Source: JACPDH01 sp041671505 (GTDB lineage Bacteria > Acidobacteriota > Thermoanaerobaculia > Gp7-AA8). From it: a DNA stretch of 64,000 nucleotides. The notes below the pieces were generated by a model that had not been told where the DNA came from, did no database searches, and was given only the letters and a program-made list of their open reading frames with translations. Below, piece by piece: positions 53,897-63,450 of the stretch (position 1 is the stretch's first letter; every line of letters begins with the position of its first letter). The DNA is taken from positions 89,342 to 153,341 of the forward strand of contig JBAZBK010000016.1 of the NCBI GenBank assembly GCA_041671505.1, read 5' to 3'. A program made the position numbers and the translations under genes.

Positions 53897-55105
53897 ATGC
53901 ATACAGAAGGACTTCCAGACCATCCAGTCGTCACGACAGACAAGCGATTCGAAGATCTCGGCCTCTCCGAGGCGATCCTTGCCTCGATTCACGCGGTAGG
54001 CTTCGAGCACCCCACTCCGATCCAGTCGGAGATCATTCCGCGCGCGCTCACCGGACGCGACCTCATCGCGCTTGCGCAAACCGGGTCGGGCAAGACCGCG
54101 GCGTTCGTGATCCCGCTCGCGGAGCGGATGACGCACGGCAACGGCGTTCGCGCCCTCATCATCTCGCCCACGCGCGAGATCGCGCTCCAGACGCAGACGT
54201 TCATCGAGCTCTTCGGGAAGAATCACGACCTCGAGTCGGCCTGTCTCATCGGCGGCGTGAAGATGGGGCCGCAGCTCGACGCGCTCAAGGCGAAGCCCGA
54301 CATCGTGGTCGCCACGCCGGGCCGGCTCTACGACCACATCCAGCGGCGCACCATCGACGTCAGCAAGGTCGACACGCTGATTCTCGACGAAGCCGACCAC
54401 ATGCTCGACCTCGGTTTTCTCCCGCAGGTGCGGCAGATCCTGCGGCGCGTCCCGGCGGAACGCCAGACGATGATGTTCTCCGCCACGATGCCGCCGGCGA
54501 TCGAGGAGCTGGCGCGGACGATGCTCCGCGACCCGGAGCGGGTCGACATCATCCCCGAGGGGCGGGCTGCGACGGGCCTCAGCCACCGGCTATACGTCGT
54601 CAGCGTCGACAACAAGCGCCCCTGTCTCCGCGAGCTGCTGCACGAGGAGCTCGGATCGACGCTCGTCTTCGTCCAGCGGAAGATCGACGCCGAGTGGATC
54701 TACCACATCCTTCACAACGAGGGACACCCGGTCGCGCGAATCCACTCCGACCGCTCGCAGGGGCGCCGCGTGGAAGCGCTCGAGAACTTCCGCGAGGGAC
54801 AGCACCGGATCCTCGTCGCGACCGACATCGCGGGTCGCGGCATCGACGTTCCCGGCATCACTCACGTGATCAACTTCGACATGCCGGAAACGGTGGAGGA
54901 GTACGTCCATCGTGCGGGACGCACCGCGCGCGCCGAACAGTCGGGCATCGTGTCGACGATCGCCACGTGGCAGGATCTCAGGATGGCCACGGAGATCGAG
55001 GCGGCGATCGGGCAGACGATCCCGCGCTGCAGTGTCGCCACGATCCCGCCATGGCTCGAGGCGAAGGGCGGCGCCACGAAAACGCGCGAGCGCCGCCGCC
55101 TCTAG
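53897..55105 (+). CDS. DEAD-box RNA helicase (RhlE-like)
   Basis: The protein has 402 residues and all helicase motifs: Q-motif region FEDLGLSEAILASIHAVGFEHPTPIQSEII, AQTGSGKT (motif I), SPTREIALQ, ATPGRL, DEADHMLDLGF (motif II), FSATMPPAIEEL (motif III), RKIDAEWIYHILH, VATDIAGRGIDVPGITHVINFD and HRAGRTARAEQ. It lacks the long basic tail of some RhlE proteins. It unwinds structured RNA for ribosome biogenesis or mRNA turnover. The ATG at 53897 has no Shine-Dalgarno; TAGCAT lies 12 bases upstream, so the leader would be very short. The alkyltransferase-like gene follows after 20 bp. Confidence 0.92.
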   Translation: MHTEGLPDHPVVTTDKRFEDLGLSEAILASIHAVGFEHPTPIQSEIIPRALTGRDLIALAQTGSGKTAAFVIPLAERMTHGNGVRALIISPTREIALQTQTFIELFGKNHDLESACLIGGVKMGPQLDALKAKPDIVVATPGRLYDHIQRRTIDVSKVDTLILDEADHMLDLGFLPQVRQILRRVPAERQTMMFSATMPPAIEELARTMLRDPERVDIIPEGRAATGLSHRLYVVSVDNKRPCLRELLHEELGSTLVFVQRKIDAEWIYHILHNEGHPVARIHSDRSQGRRVEALENFREGQHRILVATDIAGRGIDVPGITHVINFDMPETVEEYVHRAGRTARAEQSGIVSTIATWQDLRMATEIEAAIGQTIPRCSVATIPPWLEAKGGATKTRERRRL

Positions 55106-55124
55106 CAGGGTTCGAAGGCGACGC

Positions 55125-55475
55125 ATGATCTCGCGGGCGAAGATCTGGTCGGTCATCAAGCTGATCCCGAAAGGGCGCGTGGCGACGTACGGGCAGATCG
55201 CCGAGCTCGCCGAAATGGAAGGGCACGCACGCCAGGTCGGCTACGCGCTTCACGCGCTCCCGCAGGGAAGCTCCATGCCCTGGCACCGCGTGATCAACTC
55301 GTTCGGAGAGATCAGCGCCCGCTCCGGCGACGACTCTCACGAGCTGCAACGCAAGCTGCTCGAGGCCGAAGGGGTCGAGTTCGAGCACGACGGCAGGATC
55401 GACCTGCGGCGCTATCGCTGGGAAGCCCGGAAGTCGCTCGCATCGCTGCGAAAGCGCGACCTGCCCGGACGTTAG
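55125..55475 (+). CDS. alkyltransferase-like (ATL) DNA-repair protein
   Basis: The 116-residue protein shows the MGMT DNA-binding fold: MISRAKIWSVIKLIPKGRVATYGQIAELAEMEGHARQVGYALHALPQ. The arginine-finger helix is HARQVGYAL, and the active-site loop reads SMPWHRVINSFGEIS. The catalytic cysteine of MGMT (PCHR) is replaced by tryptophan (W53, PWHR), the mark of ATL proteins. These bind O6-alkylguanine, bend the DNA and recruit nucleotide excision repair rather than transferring the alkyl group. GAAGG lies just before the ATG. It lies 20 bp downstream of the helicase gene; no functional link is known. Confidence 0.88.
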   Translation: MISRAKIWSVIKLIPKGRVATYGQIAELAEMEGHARQVGYALHALPQGSSMPWHRVINSFGEISARSGDDSHELQRKLLEAEGVEFEHDGRIDLRRYRWEARKSLASLRKRDLPGR

Positions 55476-55482
55476 GCCGCGC

Positions 55483-56619
55483 TCAGCCGGCGACGACCCG
55501 GACCGCGAGCTCGCGCATCATCGCGCGGGTTTTCTCGCGGTCGAATTCGCGCATCACCCAGTCGCGACCGGCGTGCGCCATCCGCGCCGTGGCGTCACGA
55601 TCGCGAAGCATCGCGATCACTGCGCGCGCGAGGTCGTCGGGCGTCGTCCGGACCTCGGCGGCGCCGTCGGGAAACGCAACGCCCCGGAGCGCAGCCGGGA
55701 ACGCCGCCACCGCGAGCCCCGCCTCACACGCCTCGAGCAGCTTGACCGACTGTCCGGTTCCGAAGCGGACCGGCATCACCGCCACGCGCGCGCGGCGGAG
55801 GAGCCTCACGCGGTCGTTCATCGGGCTCTCGATCTCGACACCGTCACGGCCGTTCGCCGCGCGAATCGACGCTGGCGCATCGGCTCCCGCGATCACGAGC
55901 CGCGCCGCGGGGAGAGCCTCCCGGATGGACGGCCAGATCTCGCGCAGCAGCAGCTCCGCCGCGTCCCGGTTGGCGAAGAAGCCGAGCCTCCCCCAGAACG
56001 CGCAATCGAGGTCGCGCTCGGAATCTCCGGGAGGACGGATCTCGACGCCGACCGGGATCACGATCGCGCGGCCCCCGAACGGCTCCCGTTCGGCCTCACC
56101 GACCACGACCACGGCATCGGCGTCGCTTGCCGCGAGCGTCTCGCGAACCGACGTCAACCGCGCCTCACGCGCCCAGAACGCTCGCAGAGGCCCCCTGGCG
56201 CCGCGCGCGCGCTCATCCATGCTGCGGCTCAAGGCGTCGACCGCGTCGACCACGAGACGCGGCGCAAGGGCCCTTGCGTCGATCCAGGGAAGCGTTCGCG
56301 TGAGGAGGCAGACGACGATATCGAACCGCTCCCCGCGAAGGCTTCGGAATGCAGAGTCCCATCCCACCCGCCCTCCCAGCGCATCGTGAAGCGGGAGGCC
56401 GCGCGCCAAGGTTCGAAACGCCGCGCCCGCGGCCCGCAGCGAGGAGACCGGCGCCCCGACGTGGCGAATTGCGGCAGGCACGAGCGAGGCGTCGCCGACA
56501 GGCGAAACGAGAGTCACGTCGAAGGTCCCGCCGAGCGCCGCCACCCACTCCGAGGCACGAAGGCGGTCTCCGGTGGTGGAAGGCCAGGGGAATCGCGAAG
56601 CGACGACGAGCGCGCGCAT
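55483..56619 (-). CDS. GT4-type glycosyltransferase
   Basis: The 378-residue protein has a two-domain GT-B layout. It begins MRALVVASRFPWPSTTGDRLRASEW, the Rossmann-like start of family 4 enzymes, with a second domain containing DCAFWGRLGFFANRDAAELLLREIWPSIREALPAARLVIAGADAP, RVAVMPVRFGTGQSVKLLEACEAGLAVAAFPAAL and GRDWVMREFDREKTRAMM. The acceptor and sugar are unknown; a cell-surface polysaccharide or glycolipid is likely. The start at 56619 is preferred because it matches the family N-terminus. The gene is 29 bp downstream of a second, similar glycosyltransferase gene, so they form an operon. Confidence 0.85.
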   Translation of the reverse strand: MRALVVASRFPWPSTTGDRLRASEWVAALGGTFDVTLVSPVGDASLVPAAIRHVGAPVSSLRAAGAAFRTLARGLPLHDALGGRVGWDSAFRSLRGERFDIVVCLLTRTLPWIDARALAPRLVVDAVDALSRSMDERARGARGPLRAFWAREARLTSVRETLAASDADAVVVVGEAEREPFGGRAIVIPVGVEIRPPGDSERDLDCAFWGRLGFFANRDAAELLLREIWPSIREALPAARLVIAGADAPASIRAANGRDGVEIESPMNDRVRLLRRARVAVMPVRFGTGQSVKLLEACEAGLAVAAFPAALRGVAFPDGAAEVRTTPDDLARAVIAMLRDRDATARMAHAGRDWVMREFDREKTRAMMRELAVRVVAG

Positions 56620-56648
56620 GACGGAGCGTCGCGATCGTAGCACAGCGC

Positions 56649-57848
56649 TCAGGCGCGCAAACCGCGGTAGAACTCGACGAGGCGCCTTCCGAGCTGCTCG
56701 CGATCGAGCTCGCGCGCGACGAACTCCCGCGAGGCCGCGGCGAGGCGCGCGCGCAGTGTCAGGTCTCCCTCGAGGCTCACGAGCGCCTCGGCGAATTCAT
56801 CCGCGCCGTCGGCGATCACGAGCTCGCGTCCGCTCTCCAGTCCGAGCCCTTCGGCGCCGATCGTGGTCGACACGACCGGCACGCCGAGCGCCATAGCTTC
56901 GGCGATCTTCACCCGGACGCCGCTCCCCGACAGGAGTGGCACGGCCATCACGCCCGACGCCGCCATGAACGCGCGCGCGTCGGGCACCTGCCCCACGATG
57001 CGGATACCCGCATCCTCCGCCTTCCTCACCAGCTCCGCGGGCGGGTTGCTTCCCGCCGCGACGACGGAGAGCGACGGCGCAAGCCGCCTTACGCGCGGCA
57101 TGACCTCGTCCGCGAGCCACGCGAGCCCCTCGACGTTAGGCCTATAGTCGAGCGAGCCGATGAAGAAGATTCCGCGAATGCCGGCAGGCGCGGCGTCGCA
57201 GCCCCCGGTGTCGATGCCGATCGGAATGACCATGGCCGGCTTCGCGTATCCGAGCGCTCGAAATGCCGCAAGGTCGCCCGCGCTGATCGCGACGAGCGCG
57301 TCGCTGGCGGCGTTGGCCGCGCGCTCGTGCTGACGGAGCTGCGTCGCGACTCGCCGCATCGCGACGCGGCTCGCCGGCCGGCGCGCTCCATCGGCCAGTC
57401 GTTGCCAGATCTCGTGCTCGACGTTCTGCGAGCGCATGGCGACGATCGCGCGCGCGCCGCCGGAGCGTGCGGCCGCGATGCAGCGCGCGAGCATCGGCCC
57501 CTCGATCTGCACGACGTCGACGTCGCCGCGCGCCACGCGGTCGCGCACGAAGCTCTCGAGTGCCCGCGACTGAAAGCGCGACGCGACGACGCTGCGCGTT
57601 CGAGAGAGAAGGCCGAGCCCGACGCGAAGCGCGCTCATCGAGGTGTCGTGCGGCAACGCCGTGAGCGCGAGCGCTCCCCGGCGATCGGGGATCTCTCGCG
57701 CATCGCTCCGGTGTTTGAGCGGGTTCAACGCGACGAGCTCGACCTCGGCTCCCGCGTCGCGAAGCCCGAGCGCGATCGCGTTGATCGCGACGCGCCCGCC
57801 GTCGAGCGGCGGCCACGGCACGCGCGGAGCGACGACGAGGATTTTCAT
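56649..57848 (-). CDS. GT4-type glycosyltransferase
   Basis: The 399-residue protein begins MKILVVAPRVPWPPLDGGRVAINAIALGLRDAGAEVELVALNP, typical of family 4 GT-B enzymes. The C-terminal nucleotide-sugar domain has IFFIGSLDYRPNVEGLAWLADEVMPRVRRL, VGQVPDARAFMAASGVMAVPLLSGSGVRVKIAEAMALGVPVVSTTIGAEGL and GADEFAEALVSLEGD, including the EAMALGVPVVST donor-site stretch. Its fold and neighbour suggest paired sugar transfers in one polysaccharide. It is upstream of the other glycosyltransferase gene, and a terminator of the gene before it lies close to its start. Confidence 0.87.
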   Translation of the reverse strand: MKILVVAPRVPWPPLDGGRVAINAIALGLRDAGAEVELVALNPLKHRSDAREIPDRRGALALTALPHDTSMSALRVGLGLLSRTRSVVASRFQSRALESFVRDRVARGDVDVVQIEGPMLARCIAAARSGGARAIVAMRSQNVEHEIWQRLADGARRPASRVAMRRVATQLRQHERAANAASDALVAISAGDLAAFRALGYAKPAMVIPIGIDTGGCDAAPAGIRGIFFIGSLDYRPNVEGLAWLADEVMPRVRRLAPSLSVVAAGSNPPAELVRKAEDAGIRIVGQVPDARAFMAASGVMAVPLLSGSGVRVKIAEAMALGVPVVSTTIGAEGLGLESGRELVIADGADEFAEALVSLEGDLTLRARLAAASREFVARELDREQLGRRLVEFYRGLRA

Positions 57849-57859
57849 GCGGAAACGAA

Positions 57860-57893
57860 AAAGCCGCCCGCGGACGAGTCCGCGGGCGGCTGA
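57860..57893 (-). terminator. intrinsic terminator of the PKD-protein gene
   Basis: The minus-strand hairpin gccgcccgcggac / gtccgcgggcggc (57864-57891) is followed by tttttcgttt, 12 bp after the stop of the PKD-protein gene. Confidence 0.8.
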
Positions 57894-57903
57894 AACGAAC
57901 TAA

Positions 57904-60900
57904 TCAATGGCACTCGGCGATCGCGTCCGTGTCCTGTTTCGGCGGGAATGCCTGTCCGATCGGATTCACGTACTCCTTCGGTAGCCCGGTCGTCATGTCG
58001 GTCACGATGATTCTCACGCCGACGTTCGTCAGACCTCCCGCGAACACCCAGTAGCGGGAGTTCAACGCGCAACCGTCGAGAACCTTGATGACGAGCTCGA
58101 CGTTGTCCTTGTTGAAGAACCAGAAGTAACCGGTGTCTCCGCCGAGAGCGACCGCCTGACCCGTGCCAAGCCCCTCGTTCGTCTGCCACCAGGCCTCGAC
58201 CCGGAACCGGTCCTTGTTGAGGCAGAGCGTCGTGGCGTCGGGAACGCACGTGGCGTTGGTCGTTACCTCCGGTGCGAGAGTTCGGACGTACGGAACGCCG
58301 ACCGGAGCCGGCTCGTTTTCTCCCACCTCGACCCAGTCCACCGGGGTCTCGAACGACGGGAGCTCGTACGTCTCCGTTGCAACCTTCGCCGCAGCGCACG
58401 TGAACGCCTTCGTATCCTGGATCGGCTCGAATGCCGAGCCCTGCACGTTGGTGTAGACCTTCACCGCGCCGGTCTGCTTGTCGGTCACCGTCAGCGTCAC
58501 TTCGATGTTGGTGAGCCCCGCGGCGAATACCCAGAAATTGCCGTTGACCCCGCAGCCGTCGAGCACCTTGGCGACCAGCTCGACGTTGCTGTCGTACTCG
58601 AACCAGAAGTAGCCGGTGTCGTCCGTGATGCCGACTGGCTTCCCGACTCCGGTGGTCACGCCATCGGGCTTCTTCCACTCGGTCTGGACCTTGAAGCGCC
58701 CCTTGTTGAGGCAGAGCGCGGTCGGATCGTCATCGCAGAGCCCGGTCTTGGCCTTCTCGACGACGACGGTCTTCTTTTCCTCGTCAACGCAGAAGCCGAG
58801 GCTGCAGCCGGTCCCGCTGCCTGGCTTGGCGACGCTCAGGGTGACCTGGTAGGTGCCGGGTTCCGCGAACGTGTGCGAAACCTGCGAGCCCGTGGCTTTC
58901 GCGGTGCCGTCGCCGAAGGTCCACTCGAAGATCGTCGGCGTCCCCTCCGACGCCGTGGCGTCGAACGCGATCGGCTTGCCGGCGTTGATCGTAGTCGGCG
59001 AGTAGCTGTACATGGCCACGAGCGGAACGATCGGAGTGCCGGAGACCGTGATCGTCTTCGTCTCCGTGTCGGTGCAGTAACCGAGGCTGCAACCGCTGCC
59101 GGTGCCAGGCTTCGCGATGCTCAGCGTCACCTGGAACGTGCCGCCGTTTGCGAAGGTATGGTTCACGACCGATCCGTCGGATGTGCCGCTGCCGTCACCA
59201 AACGTCCACTGATAGATCGTCGGGCTTCCCTGCGACGTGCGCCCGTCGAACGACACGCTCTGCCCCATGGAGATCGTCGTCGGAGAGTAATTGTACGCGG
59301 CGGTCAGCGTGGCGCCGCCGGTCGTTGAGGTGACCGTCACGCTCCTCGTGGCGGAGGTGCCCGAGCAGCCGCTGTTGGAAACCGAGACGTTCTTGTTTCC
59401 GGCCGTGCTCCAGGTGATCGAGATCGAGCTCGAGGTCGACGAACCGCTTCCGCCGCCGGTCGACCAGTTCCACCCGGTCGGCGACGGCGAGCAATTCGTG
59501 GCGCTCGCGTAGAACGAGAGCGGCTGGCCTGTCGTACCCGAAGTGGCCCCGGTAAGGCTGACCTTGGCGACCGCGGGCGTCGCGAGGGCGATCGCCTTGC
59601 TGTGAACGATGACGCTCGTGTCGGGCCCACGCACGACCCTCAGGCAAGGCTGGTACGTGCCCGCGGAGGTGTAGGTGTGGCTCGTCTGAGGTGACGCGCC
59701 CGGGGTGCCGAAGTTGCAGCTGCTCGAACTGGTTCCCGTGTGGTTCCAGTCGTAGGCCCACGTCTCGGGGCTTCCGGTCGAGGCGTCGGTGAAGGAAATC
59801 GGGTATCCAGTGTCGAACGCGCAGAAACCCGAGAAGCAGGAGGCGCTGAAATCGGCGACGAGCGGGATCGCGGTCACGTTGAGTGAAAGCGTCGAGCTTT
59901 CGAGCTCCGCTCCCGTGCAATCGCGAATCTTCACCTTGATGTTGTATGCGCCGCTAACCGTGTAGGTGAACGTCGGGTTAGGTCCCGTGACGGGATCGGC
60001 GGACCAGGCGCCATAGCCTGACCCGGTGCCGAAGTCCCACGCCCACTCCTTCGCTCCGGTGGTCTGCGTGTGGAACTTCACGGTGCCCGTCGTCGTGGGG
60101 TCGCTGGTCGGCGCCAGAGCGACGAAGCCGAGGGTCTGCTGGTCGAGCACGAACTGCTTCGTGGCCGTCGCTCCGTTCGGATTCTCGGCGTTCGTGACTT
60201 TGACGGCCACTTCATAGGTTCCATCGACCCAGTCGGCCGGAACGACCCAGCTGCACGTTGCTCCCGTGCAAGGCAGCACGGTGGGAGTCGGCGACCCAAG
60301 CGACCCGACAGTCCAGGCGTAGGCCAGCGGATCCTTGCCGCTGACACCGGTCGCCGCGAAGCTGGCGGTGACGCATGACGTTAGCGTCGCCGGGCTCACG
60401 GTAACGTCGGTCACGGCAGCCTCAGGCGCGAACACCGAGAGGCTCTTCGCAAGCTGCACGCAGCCGAACACGTTGCACACGTCGAGCGTCACGCTCTTCG
60501 TGCCAGTGGTCGAGAAGCTGACGTTGGACGGATTCTGAAGGAAGGTCGATACGGGGCTCCCACCCGGGAAGCTCCACGCCCAGCTCGTCGGTGATCCCGT
60601 CGACTGGTCGGTGAACGTGATCGGCGTCCCCACGAAGATCTGTGAAGGCGACCAGGTGAAGGCAGGATTCGGCTTGGCGGTGCCAAGCTTGTGAATGTCG
60701 AAAATTCCGAAGGCTGCGCGGTAGAGATACTCGCCGTAGAACTTCGCCCGGAACGGGCCGACCGAGTTGAAGCCTGTCGCGGTCTTGCGCGCGTACCACT
60801 GCCAGTAGCCGGTCGCGTATCCGCCGGCGACACCATCCGGAGGCGTGATGTCGCGCGGCAGCGACGGGTTCGACACGTCGAGCAGCCACTCCGCGCGCTC

Positions 60901-62025
60901 GCTGCCGATGCATTGCTGCTCGGCACCGAGGTAGAGGAACGGCGTCGTTCCGCTGCGGGAGAACGTCACGAACGACTTGGCCGCTGCCGGCGCATTCAGC
61001 ACCTTGGTGGCGATCGGAGACGCGCCCGCGACGCACGATCCCGACCCGGCGCAGCTCACGTCGTAGATCTTGAGCATCTCGGGAGAGCCGGCGCGCACTG
61101 CGAGGTAGCGGGAGCTGCCGCTCTCGCTCCACATCGCGTGGCCGTACGAGAAGTCGCCCTCACCGAACGTGCCCGCGAGCACCGGCGCGTTGGGGTTCGA
61201 AAGATTCCAGACCTCGACCCCTTTCCTGTAAGTCCCGGAGCTGAGCGCGACGAGACTTCCATCGCCCGAGACGTACGTGACGTTCGAACGCGTGCCGAGG
61301 TTTCCCTTGTAAACGCCGCAGGGGGTATCGGGCGCCGCGTCGAGACAGGTGGTCGAGAAGTTCGCGGCCTGGCTCATGCTGTACATCCGGAGCCCACCCG
61401 CGGCAGAGGCTCCAAACGCCATCTTCACCGAACCGAGTTTCGCGGCGTAAACAGCCACGAAATCGCGGTTCGTGCCGTAATCCTGGTACAGAGCCTTCGG
61501 GCTGCTCTTTTCGCTCGTGTTCCAGATCGAAAGCCCGACCCCTCCGATGCCGACGACTGCGAGCATGGTGTCGTCCCCGGCCGGCGCATCCACGTCGGAG
61601 ATCGGGAACTTGAGCTCGGGGTTCGCGGGAAACTGCGGAAAACCACGCCGGCGGCCATCGACACCGGTCACTTTGGCCGGCCTGTCGGGGGTGGACCGGG
61701 CATCCCAGATCTCGAAGCCGCTCGTTACGGCGGTGAACAGCCAGCCGTTCTCGGGGTCGACCGTGAACCAGAACGCATTCGTGTTGTCGTACGTCATGCT
61801 CTTGCCGTTGTGGTCGGTAGAGTCGCGGTCAGCCGAAATGGAGGTCTCCGCGGGACGAAGCTCGCCCCAAAGCGTCGACGGCACCGGTCTTGCCGGTGTG
61901 CGGCACGTGAGAAACTCGCACGTCTGCGCCGTGGCGCAGTCCTGGGCCTGAATCTGCCCCGAAGGAACGGCCGGCAGGAAAAGCGCCAGCGCAGTCGCGA
62001 GAATCGAGCTTCGTATGATTTTCAT
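57904..62025 (-). CDS. exported PKD-repeat protein with duplicated C-terminal domain
   Basis: The protein has 1373 residues and a signal peptide (MKIIRSSILATALALFLPAVPSG). The N-terminal half (about 30-460) is a beta-propeller-like surface domain with repeated blades such as WLFTAVTSGFEIWDARS, GVGLSIWNTSEKS and GVEVWNLSNPNAPVLAGTF. It is followed by at least four PKD domains (FTWSPSQIFVGTPITFTDQSTGSPTSWAW, YQWTFGDGSG, FEWTFGDGTA). The end is two tandem copies of an about 125-residue domain (CLNKGRFKVQTEWK to AFTCA, then CLNKDRFRVEAWWQ to AIAECH) that is common at the ends of acidobacterial surface proteins. Function unknown; probably secreted or cell-surface. Start ATG 62025 precedes the signal; the frame is open to 62079. 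Confidence 0.85.
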   Translation of the reverse strand: MKIIRSSILATALALFLPAVPSGQIQAQDCATAQTCEFLTCRTPARPVPSTLWGELRPAETSISADRDSTDHNGKSMTYDNTNAFWFTVDPENGWLFTAVTSGFEIWDARSTPDRPAKVTGVDGRRRGFPQFPANPELKFPISDVDAPAGDDTMLAVVGIGGVGLSIWNTSEKSSPKALYQDYGTNRDFVAVYAAKLGSVKMAFGASAAGGLRMYSMSQAANFSTTCLDAAPDTPCGVYKGNLGTRSNVTYVSGDGSLVALSSGTYRKGVEVWNLSNPNAPVLAGTFGEGDFSYGHAMWSESGSSRYLAVRAGSPEMLKIYDVSCAGSGSCVAGASPIATKVLNAPAAAKSFVTFSRSGTTPFLYLGAEQQCIGSERAEWLLDVSNPSLPRDITPPDGVAGGYATGYWQWYARKTATGFNSVGPFRAKFYGEYLYRAAFGIFDIHKLGTAKPNPAFTWSPSQIFVGTPITFTDQSTGSPTSWAWSFPGGSPVSTFLQNPSNVSFSTTGTKSVTLDVCNVFGCVQLAKSLSVFAPEAAVTDVTVSPATLTSCVTASFAATGVSGKDPLAYAWTVGSLGSPTPTVLPCTGATCSWVVPADWVDGTYEVAVKVTNAENPNGATATKQFVLDQQTLGFVALAPTSDPTTTGTVKFHTQTTGAKEWAWDFGTGSGYGAWSADPVTGPNPTFTYTVSGAYNIKVKIRDCTGAELESSTLSLNVTAIPLVADFSASCFSGFCAFDTGYPISFTDASTGSPETWAYDWNHTGTSSSSCNFGTPGASPQTSHTYTSAGTYQPCLRVVRGPDTSVIVHSKAIALATPAVAKVSLTGATSGTTGQPLSFYASATNCSPSPTGWNWSTGGGSGSSTSSSISITWSTAGNKNVSVSNSGCSGTSATRSVTVTSTTGGATLTAAYNYSPTTISMGQSVSFDGRTSQGSPTIYQWTFGDGSGTSDGSVVNHTFANGGTFQVTLSIAKPGTGSGCSLGYCTDTETKTITVSGTPIVPLVAMYSYSPTTINAGKPIAFDATASEGTPTIFEWTFGDGTAKATGSQVSHTFAEPGTYQVTLSVAKPGSGTGCSLGFCVDEEKKTVVVEKAKTGLCDDDPTALCLNKGRFKVQTEWKKPDGVTTGVGKPVGITDDTGYFWFEYDSNVELVAKVLDGCGVNGNFWVFAAGLTNIEVTLTVTDKQTGAVKVYTNVQGSAFEPIQDTKAFTCAAAKVATETYELPSFETPVDWVEVGENEPAPVGVPYVRTLAPEVTTNATCVPDATTLCLNKDRFRVEAWWQTNEGLGTGQAVALGGDTGYFWFFNKDNVELVIKVLDGCALNSRYWVFAGGLTNVGVRIIVTDMTTGLPKEYVNPIGQAFPPKQDTDAIAECH

Positions 62026-62080
62026 GGCAATGTATCCCCGCCTGTATTGAATATTGCTGGAGATTGTCACTCCAGGCAAG

Positions 62081-62112
62081 AAAAAAAAGGGGGCCGGAGT
62101 GATCCGGCCCCT
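62081..62112 (-). terminator. intrinsic terminator
   Basis: The minus-strand hairpin ggggccgg / ccggcccc (62090-62111) is followed by a run of eight T (62081-62088, read on the minus strand), about 30 bp after the stop of the exported protein gene at 62143. Confidence 0.88.
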
Positions 62113-62142
62113 TAAAACAACTGCTGTGTTCAGCTATTTCGG

Positions 62143-63450
62143 TTACGGCACAAAAATCGGGTTGGTGATCGTCCCGCCGCAGAGCTGGTTGAGCGAGACA
62201 GCCTGGAGGCCGACGCTGAAGCGTCCGCTCGCGTCCATGTTGTTGCTCACGAAAGCCTGCGCGTAACCGTCGGCATACACGCCACCGGCCGGAACGCTCG
62301 TGTTGTAGTTCATGAAGATCCAGCCGAACGGCTGGTCGACCGGAAGCTGCTCGCTGCCGATGATGACCTTCTGCGCTTCGGCAGGGATCGCAAGCGGATC
62401 GTCAACCGGGCAAGGCGAAACCGAGCAGCCCTGCTGCGTGACCGGGTTCTCTTCTTCGTCGAACACCACGATCTCGGTCATTCCGAGCGGGTACCAGGCC
62501 GGCGCGCCGACCGAGCACTTGAAGCCCGTCGAGTTCGGGGTGGTCGAATCGCGCCACACGTTGAACTGCGTGCCGCCCGTGAATGCACCGCCACTCAGGT
62601 AGCGAGCGCCGTAGACCGAAGGAAGCGACTCGCGCTGGTCGGTCGCGGCTGCCGCAACGTAGCGGCCGTAGAAGGTGTGCTCACCCGGCACGAAGGACGC
62701 GTAGGCGTTACCCGAGTACGAGGAACCGAAACCGCTCGGAGCGGCCGCTTCGATGTGGACGAGCACGTCGCCCTGGGCGAAGTTCTCGGCACCGTTGACG
62801 AAGAAGTAGTCGCCCCAGAGAACATTCTGGAACGTGGCGCGCGACGTGAAGTAGCCGGTGTCGCCCGGGAACTGCGTCGAGCAGCTGTTCACGGTATCAA
62901 CCGTGGCGTAGCCGCGCGCGATGTCGTCGCCCAGGTTCTGACCGGAGCAAAGACCACCGAGCAGCGCCGAAGGTCCGCCGGTGAGGGCAGCCTGCAGGTG
63001 CGAGGTGTAGAGCGAACCGATCGTCGCCGGAGGAGGCAGCGTGCCCGTGCACGACGCGAAGTTGATGTCCTGCGAGAAGTCACCCTTCGGACTGATCGTG
63101 TCCTTCGGATCCTGTCCAGCGGATGCCGTCTGGGGGATCACGCCGTCTTCGATGATGTCGCGAAGGTTGATCGTCTGGACGTCATACCCCGTGAGGTAGA
63201 CGTCGAAGTCGAGAACCGGAATCGACAGATCGGTGTACAGCGTGACGTGGGCCAGAACGGCCGTCGCCGACGCGTTGTTGATCGAGAACAACGTCGTCAC
63301 GCCGTCCGGGTTGCCCAGATCGACTTCGAAATACGGCAGCAGAAGCGTCGCCGCCGGAACTGCATCAGGGGTGCAAAGCTCTGCCGCCATCGGCATCGCC
63401 AGCCCCATCACCACTACGGTAAGTAATACCAGCATCAACTTGCGCATCAT
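62143..63450 (-). CDS. exported protein, paralogue 1 of a tandem pair
   Basis: The 435-residue protein has a signal peptide (MMRKLMLVLLTVVVMGLAMPMAAE). The mature chain is beta-rich with few charges and opens ATLLLPYFEVDLGNPDGVTTLFSINNASATAVLAHVTLYTDLSIPVLDFDVYLTGYDVQTINLRDII. The end is QAVSLNQLCGGTITNPIFVP. No known domain was recognised; it reads as a secreted/outer-surface adhesion-type protein. GAGGG precedes the ATG at 63450; the frame runs to 63498. A near-identical C-terminus is present in the next gene at 63853. Confidence 0.82.
   Translation of the reverse strand: MMRKLMLVLLTVVVMGLAMPMAAELCTPDAVPAATLLLPYFEVDLGNPDGVTTLFSINNASATAVLAHVTLYTDLSIPVLDFDVYLTGYDVQTINLRDIIEDGVIPQTASAGQDPKDTISPKGDFSQDINFASCTGTLPPPATIGSLYTSHLQAALTGGPSALLGGLCSGQNLGDDIARGYATVDTVNSCSTQFPGDTGYFTSRATFQNVLWGDYFFVNGAENFAQGDVLVHIEAAAPSGFGSSYSGNAYASFVPGEHTFYGRYVAAAATDQRESLPSVYGARYLSGGAFTGGTQFNVWRDSTTPNSTGFKCSVGAPAWYPLGMTEIVVFDEEENPVTQQGCSVSPCPVDDPLAIPAEAQKVIIGSEQLPVDQPFGWIFMNYNTSVPAGGVYADGYAQAFVSNNMDASGRFSVGLQAVSLNQLCGGTITNPIFVP

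Noticed and set aside
60691..62115. Long plus-strand frame opposite the PKD protein gene
   Set aside because: It is Arg/Glu/His-rich and has no start signal or domain; shadow of the minus-strand gene.
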